Source: Deltaproteobacteria bacterium (GTDB taxonomy: Bacteria; Desulfobacterota; Binatia; UBA9968; JAJDTQ01). From it: DNA of 64,000 nt. The DNA is taken from positions 124,001-188,000 of the forward strand of contig JAPPNF010000167.1 of assembly GCA_028818755.1 (NCBI GenBank), given 5' to 3'. How positions within the stretch are numbered: the stretch's first letter is position 1; each line of letters starts with the position of its first letter. A program made the translations under genes and the position numbers. The notes under the pieces were generated by a model. It was not told the origin of the DNA. It saw only the letters and a list, made by a program, of their open reading frames with translations, and made no database searches. Of the stretch, positions 8,211 to 16,646 are shown in pieces.

Positions 8211-9332
8211 ATGCCTGACGTCGGGATCTCCGGGGTCGTGAAGCGTTTCGGCCCCGTCACGGCCGTCGCCGGCATCGACCTGCAGGTGCGGGACGGCGAA
8301 ATGGTGACGCTGCTGGGACCGTCGGGCTGCGGCAAGACCACGACCCTGCGCATGATTGCCGGGCTTGAGGAGCCCGATGCCGGCGCCATCCGCATCGGCG
8401 AGGTGCCGGTGTACGACACGGCCCGGCGCATCGACGTGCCGTCGGAGCGGCGCAACCTGGGCATGGTGTTCCAGTCCTACGCCATCTGGCCGCACATGAC
8501 GGTGTACGAAAACGTCGCCTATCCGTTGCGGATGCGGCGCGTGGGCCGCACGGAATCCGAGCGCCGCGTGGCCACGGTGTTGCAGCAGGTGGACCTGGAA
8601 GGGCTCGGCGAAACTCCCGCCACCAACCTGAGCGGCGGCCAGCAGCAACGGGTGGCGCTCGCCCGGGCACTGGTCTTCGAGCCGCGCGTGCTGCTGCTGG
8701 ACGAGCCGCTCTCCAATCTCGACGCCAAGCTACGCGAGCACATGCGTTTCGAACTGCGCATCATGCAGCAGCGGCTCGGGGTCACGGCCTTGTACGTGAC
8801 CCACGACCAGGAAGAGGCGTTGACGCTGTCCGACCACATCGTCGTGATGAACCAGGGTCGGATCGAACAGATCGGGACTCCCGACGAGATCTATGAGCAG
8901 CCGGCCACCCGCTTCGTCGCGGAGTTCATCGGCAAGGCCAACTTCATCGAGACCGCGGGCAGCGCGCAGGTACGGGGGACGGACGCCACGGTTTTGCTCG
9001 CGACATACGACGGCACCGTCAACGTCACCCTGGACGCGGGCGCGGTCCACGCCGAACGGCCGGATGAGCCGGGAGCGCCCGCGCATCTGTTCATCCGGCC
9101 GGAAAAGATTCGCATCGGCGCCGGAGCAGAGCCCAGGCCGAGCGACGACGGCGTCGAGACCATACCCGGCCGCATCATCGGGCGGGCGTATCTCGGCGAT
9201 CACAACGAGTACCTGGTGGGGATCCGTGACGGCGTCGACGTCCGGGTTCCAACCTCCGTTGAAGAGAATTGGCAGCCCAGCGCCGAAGTGGCGCTGCACG
9301 TTGCCAGGAAGGACATCGCCCTCTACCAATGA
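8211..9332 (+). CDS. ABC transporter ATP-binding protein (FbpC/PotA type)
   Basis: A 373-residue importer ATPase that powers uptake. Walker A is GPSGCGKTTTLRMIAG near residue 38, the Q-loop is GMVFQSYAIWPHMTV, the signature is LSGGQQQRVALARAL, Walker B is VLLLDEPLSNLDA, and the switch His is in YVTHDQEEALTL. A C-terminal TOBE regulatory domain begins near residue 240. Its TGA overlaps the permease ATG (ATGA), so the two genes are translationally coupled. Confidence 0.94.
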   Translation: MPDVGISGVVKRFGPVTAVAGIDLQVRDGEMVTLLGPSGCGKTTTLRMIAGLEEPDAGAIRIGEVPVYDTARRIDVPSERRNLGMVFQSYAIWPHMTVYENVAYPLRMRRVGRTESERRVATVLQQVDLEGLGETPATNLSGGQQQRVALARALVFEPRVLLLDEPLSNLDAKLREHMRFELRIMQQRLGVTALYVTHDQEEALTLSDHIVVMNQGRIEQIGTPDEIYEQPATRFVAEFIGKANFIETAGSAQVRGTDATVLLATYDGTVNVTLDAGAVHAERPDEPGAPAHLFIRPEKIRIGAGAEPRPSDDGVETIPGRIIGRAYLGDHNEYLVGIRDGVDVRVPTSVEENWQPSAEVALHVARKDIALYQ

Positions 9333-11077
9333 GCGAGGTCGGCGCCACCACCGCCGAGCCTCCGGTCGGCAGCGCTTCCCGAAGGCTTGGCGACTACCTG
9401 AGAGCACACCGCTCCATCTACTACTACGCGCTGGCCGCGGTGGTGGTGGTGCTGGTGCTCTATCCGGTGGGGGTGCTGTTCACGGCCAGCGTATTCTCGG
9501 GACAGCCGGGCCGCCTGGGCCATTTCACGCTGGAAGGCTACCGTCCGTGGCTTGCCGCGTACGATCTCGTCCCCATCTTCATCAACAGCGTGATCTACGC
9601 GTCCGCAAGGCTCGCGTTGAGCCTGACCCTGGCGCTCCTGTTCGCCTGGGCCGTGGCGCGCACGAACGTGCCGTTCCGGCGCACCATGATGCTGCTGATT
9701 CCCGTGCCGTTCTTCACCCCGGACCTGTTGACCGGCATCTCGTGGCTGATGCTGGGCAACCCGCAGAACGGCCTCATCAACCAGTTCGCGAGGGATTGGT
9801 TCGGCATCCAGGGTCCGGTGATCGATCTCTACGGCTGGACCGGGCTGATCTTCCACTCCACCCTGAGCACCACGGCGCTCATGTTCCTCATGCTGGCGGG
9901 GTTCTTCTACTCGATGGATTCCTCCTTCGAGGAGGCGTCGGTCACCCTGGGCGCGAGCAAGTACCGGACCATCTTCACCATCACGCTGCCGATGATGTCG
10001 CCGGCCATCCTCGCCACCTCCGTGCTCATCTTCGCCAGCGGCCTCGACAGCTTCGAGAACCCGCTGCTCTTCGGCAATCCGGGGGGCGTGTACGTCTTTG
10101 CCAACGAGATCTACCGCATGCTGCACTACCGCCATCCGCCTCAGTACAACGGCGCGACGGCACTTTCGGTGATCCTGATCCTGATCATGTTCAGCTTGGT
10201 CTGGCTGCAGTGGAAGAAGCTCGGGGAGCGCCGGTTCACGGTCATCAGCGGCAAGGGCTACCGGCCGACGCGGATCGCGCTGCCGGGCTGGGTGCGGTGG
10301 TCGATCTTCGGCGTGTTCGTCGTCTACTTCATGCTCGCCATCGTGATTCCGCTGGTCCAGATCCTCGCCAGCTCGTTCTTCCCGATCTTCGGCATCTACA
10401 ACCTGGAGCACCTCACCCTGGACAACTGGCGCAGCGTCTTCAACGACCGGCGCGCCATGAACGGGCTCAAGAACACGGTGCTCTTCTCCACCGCCGCGGC
10501 CGCGGCCACGGTGGTCATCGGCGGCCTCATCGGCTACATCCGAGTGCGCACGCGGCACTGGCTCGGGCGCCAGCTCGAGCTGCTGGCGTGGCTGCCGTGG
10601 ACGCTGCCGGGCATCGTGCTCGGCCTCGCGCTGCTGTGGGCCTGGGCGCTTCCGCCCGCGCCGTTCAACCTCTACGGCACGGCTACGGTCATCATCATCG
10701 GCTTTATCGTGAAGGGACTGCCTCTCGGCACCGCGACCATGCAGGCCGCGGTGCACCAGGTGAGCGGCGAGCTCGAAGAGTCCTCGCGCGTCCACGGCGG
10801 CCGCTGGCTGACCACGGCGCGGCTCATCCTGATCCCGCTGATACGGCGCGGCGTGCTGGCGTCTTTCGTGATCGTGTTCGCGCTCGCCGCGCGCGACCTG
10901 ACCATTCCATTACTGCTATACCGGGGCGGCACCGAGACCATGACGGTGGCCCTGCTGTACTATTTCGAAGAAGGCATGATGAGCACCCTGTCCGTGGTCG
11001 CCGTGATACAGCTCGCGCTGGTGTTCGCGTTGCTCGCAATCGAGAGGCTGACACGCGGCAAAGACGAGGAAGACTGA
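9329..11077 (+). CDS. Fused two-domain ABC permease (FbpB type)
   Basis: A 582-residue inner-membrane permease made of two binding-protein-dependent permease domains in one chain, as in FbpB/AfuB. Each half has about six membrane spans. The EAA-loop signatures are EEASVTLGASKYRTIFTITL near residue 205 and EESSRVHGGRWLTTARLIL near residue 485. A cytosolic linker (WLQWKKLGERRF) separates the halves. The start was chosen by the ATGA overlap with the ATPase gene; an in-frame ATG 60 bases upstream lacks support. One fused permease is enough for a complete importer here. Confidence 0.92.
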   Translation: MSEVGATTAEPPVGSASRRLGDYLRAHRSIYYYALAAVVVVLVLYPVGVLFTASVFSGQPGRLGHFTLEGYRPWLAAYDLVPIFINSVIYASARLALSLTLALLFAWAVARTNVPFRRTMMLLIPVPFFTPDLLTGISWLMLGNPQNGLINQFARDWFGIQGPVIDLYGWTGLIFHSTLSTTALMFLMLAGFFYSMDSSFEEASVTLGASKYRTIFTITLPMMSPAILATSVLIFASGLDSFENPLLFGNPGGVYVFANEIYRMLHYRHPPQYNGATALSVILILIMFSLVWLQWKKLGERRFTVISGKGYRPTRIALPGWVRWSIFGVFVVYFMLAIVIPLVQILASSFFPIFGIYNLEHLTLDNWRSVFNDRRAMNGLKNTVLFSTAAAAATVVIGGLIGYIRVRTRHWLGRQLELLAWLPWTLPGIVLGLALLWAWALPPAPFNLYGTATVIIIGFIVKGLPLGTATMQAAVHQVSGELEESSRVHGGRWLTTARLILIPLIRRGVLASFVIVFALAARDLTIPLLLYRGGTETMTVALLYYFEEGMMSTLSVVAVIQLALVFALLAIERLTRGKDEED

Positions 11078-12243
11078 TGGCCAAAGAGAGTATTTCGCAA
11101 GAATGGGCTCGCCCGCAGGACGAGCAGGACGCGGCGCGCTCCGACGATACCATCGAACGCGTCGAAACGTATTGCCTCGAGCTTCCCTACAAAAACGCCG
11201 TGCAGTTCCGCTCGGTGCGGGAGGCCAGCGGCGCCTACATCCTCCTGCGTCTCGTCACCCGAAGCGGCGCCGAGGGCATCGCCGAGTCCGTCGCCCGGCC
11301 CGCGCATTCGGGAGAGGACCCGAAGCTATTGGCCTACGCCATCGGGACCTTCTTCGCACCGCTGCTGGAGGGGGCGGACCCCTTCGCCCACAACGACATC
11401 CTCGCCCGCATCGCCAAGGTCAAGGGCGCGCGCACCGCGCACGCGCTCATCGACGTGGCGCTCTGGGACCTGCGCGGCAAACTGCTCGGGCAGCCGGTGT
11501 GGCGCCTCCTCGGCGGCGGCAAGCCCGCGCGCGTGCCCGTGGGGTGGATCGCCCACGGCAACACCGCGGAAGCGATGACCCAACAGGCGGTGGAAGCCAT
11601 CGAGGTGCGCGGCTTTTCCGCGTTGAAGATCAAGACCTGGAAGCGATCCCGCGAGGACGTGACCATGATCCGCGACATCCGTGCCGCGGTGGGCGACGAC
11701 GTGGTCATGTGGGCCGATTCCAACGGCGCCTACACCGAGACCGAGGCGCGCACCATCCTGCCCGACCTCGCCCAGTACGGCATCGCGTTTCTCGAAGAGC
11801 CCTGCACCTTCACCGACCCGCTGCGCATGGCCGCGGTGGCCGCGGACCTGCCCATCGCGCTCCTCGGCGACCAGACCTGCACCACCATCGAGGCGGTGCA
11901 CCACCTCGTCAAGATCAACGCGGTCGGGGCGGTCAGCGTGAAGCTCCGCCGCACCGGCATCAGCGACTCGCTCAAGATCATCGCCATCGCCGACGCGGCC
12001 GGCCTGCCGGTGGTCATCGGCACCGACTCCGAGTCCCGGATCGGTTCACTCGTGCGCATTCACCTGCGCGCCGCCATCCCCAGCCTGGCGCCCTGGCCCA
12101 CCGAGACCCACTTCTTCCAGAAGCTGGGCGACGACACCTTCGTCGGCGAATTCGACTTCAGCGAGGGCGGCATCCTGCCCAACGACGCCCCGGGCTTCGG
12201 CGCCGGCATCGACTGGGAGAAGGTCGAGAAGTACAGCGCCTGA
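11077..12243 (+). CDS. Enolase-superfamily enzyme (mandelate racemase/MLE type)
   Basis: A 388-residue enzyme that abstracts the proton alpha to a carboxylate. The MLE-type KxK base motif is in ALKIKTWKR near residue 187. Metal ligands lie in MWADSNGAYTE (Asp), FLEEPCTF (Glu) and LLGDQTC (Asp). A later Lys sits in SVKLRRTG. These fit muconate-cycloisomerase-like or dipeptide-epimerase-like members rather than true mandelate racemase. The TGATG overlap with the permease stop shows coupling, so the enzyme probably acts on the imported compound or its first product. The exact reaction cannot be read from sequence. Confidence 0.88.
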   Translation: MAKESISQEWARPQDEQDAARSDDTIERVETYCLELPYKNAVQFRSVREASGAYILLRLVTRSGAEGIAESVARPAHSGEDPKLLAYAIGTFFAPLLEGADPFAHNDILARIAKVKGARTAHALIDVALWDLRGKLLGQPVWRLLGGGKPARVPVGWIAHGNTAEAMTQQAVEAIEVRGFSALKIKTWKRSREDVTMIRDIRAAVGDDVVMWADSNGAYTETEARTILPDLAQYGIAFLEEPCTFTDPLRMAAVAADLPIALLGDQTCTTIEAVHHLVKINAVGAVSVKLRRTGISDSLKIIAIADAAGLPVVIGTDSESRIGSLVRIHLRAAIPSLAPWPTETHFFQKLGDDTFVGEFDFSEGGILPNDAPGFGAGIDWEKVEKYSA

Positions 12244-12288
12244 ACAGCTGTAACGAGGTGCTTCCAAGGGCTCAGGATTCGCTACGCC

Positions 12289-12378
12289 GGTCCTGAACCT
12301 GTCGAAGGGCTCGGGCGAATGGTTACGTTATTCCCCGTTCGTCCTGAGCGTAGCGAAGCGAAGTCGAAGGACGCCAAC
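12289..12378. repeat. Intergenic repeat, family A
   Basis: The gap from 12244 to 12424 holds GGTCCTGAACCTGTCGAAGG followed by CGTTCGTCCTGAGCG, TAGCGAAGCGAAGTCGAAGG and ACGCC. The same modules recur at 50270-50386, 59541-59577 and 62921-63102. It lies downstream of the enolase gene and downstream of the minus-strand restriction remnant, so between convergent genes. Nothing else is seen in the gap. Confidence 0.75.
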
Positions 12379-12424
12379 TCGCCGTCGGATTATTGGTAGC
12401 CAGGCCGGGTCCGTCTCGAGGGAA

Positions 12425-12742
12425 TCACACGATTACGCCCAGCATGTCGGCGTGGATGGCGCGCCAGTCCCGTGCGAGGTCGATGCTACGGGCTCGGATC
12501 GAGAAGCCTTCCAGGCAAACGTCCGCTGCCACCGGCGTGTCGACCACCGGGTAGAGCAAAATGCCTTCGTGTTTCGGTCCGGTTGGCTCGGTGGCCTCGC
12601 GGTTCCGCAGGTAGGCCAGGAGTTGGTAGAGGTTGTTCGAGTGCAGTTTTCCGCCGTAGCGGCCGCCCAGCGACTCCCGGTAGAACTTGGCGTCCATGAT
12701 GATCCGCCGGCCCGGCGCTTCGAGGATGACGTCGGCCTCCAT
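12425..12742 (-). pseudogene. McrC-like nuclease domain fragment
   Basis: Frame remnant of about 105 codons that matches the C-terminal PD-(D/E)xK nuclease region of McrC-type restriction subunits: MEADVILEAPGRRIIMDAKFY gives the Asp and the D-x-K core, and NNLYQLLAYLRN the following helix. The frame stays open upstream (LQQPQEGPSW) with no clear start codon or ribosome site, and its 5' part overlaps the next ORF in another frame. The N-terminal two thirds of a normal McrC are absent. This is best read as the tail of a broken gene joined to the ORF upstream by deletion plus frameshift. Confidence 0.6.
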
Positions 12743-14261
12743 GCACCACGACGGCCCTTCTTGTGGCTGCTGTAAGCGACATCTCTTCGCCGAGAAACGT
12801 GACCCTGTTCTGCGACACGACGGTCGCTTCTTTGCCGGTTTTCACGGAAACCAGCCGAGATCCGATCGGAATGCCCATATCCACGAAGTTCAGGTTCGGT
12901 CTGCGTCCTGGATCTTTACTGCCCCCCTTGCCATTCGCTTGCGTATCGTTGTCCATCAACCTGAAGGTGTCCCGCAACCACTGTTTGTTGGAGGTGAGAC
13001 GAGTCAGCGTCTTGGTGGTGGTCCAGTCGTTCAGGGTGATCGGTGTAGAGCAGGGGTGCCACTCGACTTTCCGCAGGTTCCGATACTCCGCTCGCTCGGA
13101 CTCGTAAGTGTACTCTCCGGTGACCTTTCCCCATCCGAGGACGACGGACCGTCCTTTCTTCGCGATAAGAATATCCCCGACTTTCACCTCGTGGACGAAC
13201 CCCCACGCGGCGAGTGAGTGGTTGCTTGGGTTTTGCCCTTGGCCGTCCTCGATCAACGCTCGGTGGATGGCTTCCTTGGAGTCGTATTCGCCAAGGTCGC
13301 CGAGTGTGCCGTATCCGACGGCCGCGATCCCATGTTCCTGGAAATCGCCCCACAAGCGCGCACCCTCGCCCGCTCCGATAACCCATACGTCCGCAGTGCC
13401 GAAACGGGCTTGGTACCATGCCTCGTCGCCGTCCTCTTTCGACCCGTTGCCGTTGACCGGCTTCGGATCGGCCTTCCATCGCTCCTTCAATGGTGACACG
13501 TGAAATAGTATTTCCTCACCAGGACGCTCGTCTCGAAGCCGTTTCACGATCACCTGCATTGCCTTGTCGAGGTCCACGAGATCCATGTTGGAAACGTCAT
13601 GCTTCTCGCCGGCTTCGTCGTAAAGGGCCTCGACGATGGCTTTCTTGTCGCTTAGCGCGACGATGGGTTCGAATACGTCCGGGAACAACAGGAACAACAG
13701 AGCATGGCGGAACGGCCGCTGGCGGCCTTCCATGTGACCATCGACCCACTCGGCGAAGACCCAGGGATCACTCAGCAGCGATTCCCGATCCCGCGGGGAG
13801 CGTGAGTTCCAGTCGAGCATCAGGGTGATGATGAATTTGAACTGACGCCATTGTTGCCCCAGGTAGGCCATGCCTGGATAAACGAACCCTCTTTCCAGGA
13901 CATTTCCCAATGCCCAGTGATCTTCGGGCAGCGTAGCTCCCGACGACTCCCAGACCGTCCTGATCTTGTCGAGCTTCGTTACGCTTTTCACTCCGCTGAC
14001 GATCAGGAAATACAGCCATGTCATTTCCGCCCACAGTCGCTTCGCCTCCGGGGGCGCGGGTTCGAGTTGGCGCTGCAGCCTCTCCTCGAACGAATCCGTT
14101 CCCGTATCGGGGCGTTCGACGAAGTGGGTATGGAGTTGTCCGAAGTATTCCCGCGTCCAGAGCCGTTCGTCGGTGAACACCGAACCGCCGTCAAGCAGAC
14201 AGCGCTGTTTCCACGTCTCGGCGGCCTCGAGGATGGCGGCCGCACGTTCCAGTCGACTCAT
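12486..14261 (-). pseudogene. McrB-like N-terminal protein, AAA+ domain deleted
   Basis: The ATG at 14261 follows a GAGGAG site; 591 codons are open, of which the last 90 or so look out of frame. Residues 1-270 form a helical region often found N-terminal to McrB-type ATPases. Residues 285-405 resemble an EVE/PUA-like modified-base reader (DVWVIGAGEGARLW, FQEHGIAAVGYGTLGDLGEY, VGDILIAKKG, GWGKVTGEYTY). Residues 455-500 resemble DUF4357 (DMGIPIGSRLVSV, EEMSLTAAT). A GTPase or AAA+ motor with Walker motifs is absent. Translation then runs into noise while a McrC tail continues in another frame. Family assignment is from pattern memory. Confidence 0.55.
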
Positions 14262-14314
14262 GAAAATCTCCTCGCGACGCCAATACACGTGCCGCTCAGG
14301 ACTGACGAACCAAG

Positions 14315-15082
14315 TCAGACCTCCGCCACAAGATCCTTGTAGCTCAGCTCCGCCCGCGGATAGGTCAACGGGCTGTGGGTCATGCCCAGGGCGACGCACA
14401 TTTCGGCGAAGCGGATCGACACGGACTTGGTGTTGAACACGGGCACGCCGGCGCCTTCCTGCAGCGCGGCGGGATCGACGACGTAGGGGATCAGGGCGCC
14501 GCCGAGCGGCACGACGCACTGGGCACCGGTTTCCGTCACGAGATCCCGGATCAGCCCAATGGTGGTCTCGGTGATCTCTGCGCGCCGCTCGTTGATGTCG
14601 GAGCCGTAGATGTCCAGCGCGCGGATGTCCGTGACGAGGTGGTCCATCCCGATGGTGCGCAGCAGCCGCCAGGTGTAGGGCACGTGCGAGGGCAGCGGTA
14701 CCGTGATCCCGATGCGGTCCGCCAGCACGGCCGCAGCGTGCACGGTGGTGCGCAACGGGCCGATGACCGGGATCTTGACCACCAGCCTGCCGCCGTCGAT
14801 TCCCGGATCGAACGTGTTAGACTGGATCACCGCGTCAAAGCCGTTCTCTGCCGCCCAGCAGATCTTCCGGATCAGCGATGGCGTCTCCATCATGTGATCC
14901 AGCCCGTTGAGCATCTTCTGGTTCCCGGTCACGTCCTCGACGGCCGAGCCCGCGAAGTTGTCCGGGAAATGCACCTCCACCCGTGTCCCTTCCGACGCAT
15001 AGCTGTTGAGCAGCTTCTCCACCGAGGTCACGTCGTACTTCGCCGAATTCTTCGGCGCCTTGTTGAGGAACATGATACGCAT
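14315..15082 (-). CDS. Asp/Glu/hydantoin racemase-family protein lacking both usual Cys
   Basis: A 255-residue protein, with the start at ATG 15082 after GGGAG. The N-terminus is MRIMFLNKAPKNSAKYDV and the two-lobed pattern fits the Asp/Glu racemase superfamily (DAVIQSNTFDPGIDGGR, then RTTVHAAAVLADRIGITV, then CVVPLGGALIP). In active racemases the first motif carries Cys where Asn or Ser stands here, and the second carries Gly-Cys where Gly-Gly stands here. The protein is therefore probably not a two-base racemase; a decarboxylase-like, isomerase-like or binding role is open. It is divergent from menF. Confidence 0.75.
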   Translation of the reverse strand: MRIMFLNKAPKNSAKYDVTSVEKLLNSYASEGTRVEVHFPDNFAGSAVEDVTGNQKMLNGLDHMMETPSLIRKICWAAENGFDAVIQSNTFDPGIDGGRLVVKIPVIGPLRTTVHAAAVLADRIGITVPLPSHVPYTWRLLRTIGMDHLVTDIRALDIYGSDINERRAEITETTIGLIRDLVTETGAQCVVPLGGALIPYVVDPAALQEGAGVPVFNTKSVSIRFAEMCVALGMTHSPLTYPRAELSYKDLVAEV

Positions 15083-15290
15083 GGGTCTTTCTCCCTTCCG
15101 TCGAGACTCAATCCTGGGCTTGGAGAGCGCGTTGATGCCCGATATCGTCATTACCACAAATCGGACCGGCCACCCGTGGTTTTCTCCCGGGAGTTCGGCC
15201 ACTCGCCGCTTTCAACCCGATCTGGTAACGTCCTCATAAGATGCCGCTGAACCGTCCAAATGTAAATTAGGATAGACCGGCGAACGGGCG
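15083..15290. promoter_or_regulatory. Divergent promoter region, racemase-like gene and menF
   Basis: This 208-base gap separates two genes read away from each other, so it must hold both promoters. An AT-richer stretch AAATGTAAATTAGGATAG lies about 20 bases before the menF ATG and could contain its -10 box. No clear -35 box, riboswitch or palindrome was found. Confidence 0.35.
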
Positions 15291-16646
15291 ATGGATCAGA
15301 GAGACAACAATCTTTCCGAAAGAATCGCGCAGGCGATCCACCGCGAGGGGGCCAGTAGCGGCTCGGCGGGAATCGTTCGAGTGGAAGTCACGATTCCGCG
15401 CATCGGCGCCTTGGCGTGGCTACGGGCGCAAGCGCCTGCTGCCGTCAAGATGTACTGGGGTGATCGGGACGGCGAGGATGAAGTGGCGGGCATCGGCGCG
15501 GCGGACCTGTTGGCGGGCGGAGGATCGGACGGCGTCGAGTCCCTGTTTCAGCAGTTGCGCGGTCGTTTGGCCCTCGGGGACACGGCGGCGAGGTACTTCG
15601 GCGGCATGCGCTTCAGCGGAACATGCCCCGCGGACCCGGCCTGGCGGGACTTCGGCGGCCACCGGTTCGTGCTGCCGCGGTTCGAGCTCAGCCAGAGGGG
15701 TTCGGACAGCGTGCTCGCGTGCCAGTGGCTGCGTTCATCCAACACCGTGGACACCCTGATGAAGGAGGTCGACGCGCTGGTATTCCCGCCCGCGGAGGCC
15801 GTTTGCCGCCACCCCGAGGCTGTCGGTCGCGAGGACCTGCCCGACCGGCCGGGCTGGGATTCCGCGGTGGCCGGGACCCTCGGGCTGGTCGCCTCGGGAG
15901 CTGTAGGCAAGGTCGTCCTCGCCCGCAAATCCACGTTCGGCTTCTCGGAGGAGCTGGATCCCGTCGCCTGCATGCAGGCCTTGTCGCCAGAGGCGGAGCA
16001 TTGCTATCGCTTCTGCTTCGCACCCACGTCGGGGCGGGGGTTCGTGGGGGTGCCGCCGGAGCGGCTGTACCGCCGGGAGGGGCGACGGATCCTTTGCGAC
16101 GCCATCGCCGGCACGCGCACGCGCGGCGCCGGCGCGTCCCTGGACCGGCAACTGGAACGCGACCTCATGGACAGCGAGAAGGAGCGGCGGGAGCAGGACT
16201 ACGTGGTCCGGGGAATCCGGGAAAGCTTGGCCCCGCTGTGCAGGTCGCTGAACGCCGGAGCCGATCCGTCGGTGGTGAAGCTGCGCCAGTGCCAGCATCT
16301 CATGAGCAGCTTCGAGGGCGCGCTCCGCGATGGGGTCGGCGACGCCGAGCTGCTGAAGGCACTGCACCCGACCCCGGCGGTTGGCGGCTACCCCACCGAT
16401 CGCGCGCTCCGGGAGATCGAGAAGCGGGAACCATTCGACCGCGGCTGGTACGCGGGTCCGGTGGGCTGGGTTGGACGGGACAGCGCCGAGTTCGCGGTGG
16501 CGATTCGCTCCGGGCTGGTGGACGGTTCGACGCTCTCGGTGTTCTCCGGCGCGGGAATCGTTGCCGGGTCGGCGCCTGGGGATGAGTGGGACGAGCTGGA
16601 CTACAAGATCAGCCACTTCACCCAGGCCCTGAACCTTCCGCGATGA
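15291..16646 (+). CDS. menF: Isochorismate synthase MenF
   Basis: A 451-residue chorismate-utilising enzyme that makes isochorismate, the first step of the classical menaquinone route. Family motifs are GAVGKVVLARK near residue 205 (catalytic Lys), LCDAIAGTRTRGA, QHLMSSFEGAL, LHPTPAVGGYPTDRAL and WYAGPVGWVGRDSAEFAVAIR. The Leu-His-Pro-Thr-Pro-Ala-Val-Gly-Gly string and the context with menD indicate MenF rather than a salicylate or anthranilate synthase. Its TGA overlaps the menD ATG, so the two are translationally coupled. Confidence 0.93.
   Translation: MDQRDNNLSERIAQAIHREGASSGSAGIVRVEVTIPRIGALAWLRAQAPAAVKMYWGDRDGEDEVAGIGAADLLAGGGSDGVESLFQQLRGRLALGDTAARYFGGMRFSGTCPADPAWRDFGGHRFVLPRFELSQRGSDSVLACQWLRSSNTVDTLMKEVDALVFPPAEAVCRHPEAVGREDLPDRPGWDSAVAGTLGLVASGAVGKVVLARKSTFGFSEELDPVACMQALSPEAEHCYRFCFAPTSGRGFVGVPPERLYRREGRRILCDAIAGTRTRGAGASLDRQLERDLMDSEKERREQDYVVRGIRESLAPLCRSLNAGADPSVVKLRQCQHLMSSFEGALRDGVGDAELLKALHPTPAVGGYPTDRALREIEKREPFDRGWYAGPVGWVGRDSAEFAVAIRSGLVDGSTLSVFSGAGIVAGSAPGDEWDELDYKISHFTQALNLPR

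Noticed and set aside
8893-11076. Long stop-free frame that runs across the ABC ATPase and permease into the enolase-superfamily gene.
   Set aside because: Its first 728 codons are Arg- and Pro-rich shadow translation of better-supported genes. Only the part from 11077 is real.
12289-12378. CRISPR-like array from repeated hairpin modules.
   Set aside because: There are no regular spacers, no constant repeat length and no cas genes.
13490-14436. Several plus-strand ORFs opposite the McrB-like gene.
   Set aside because: They are compositional shadows with no motif or ribosome site, and the minus-strand frame has recognisable domains.
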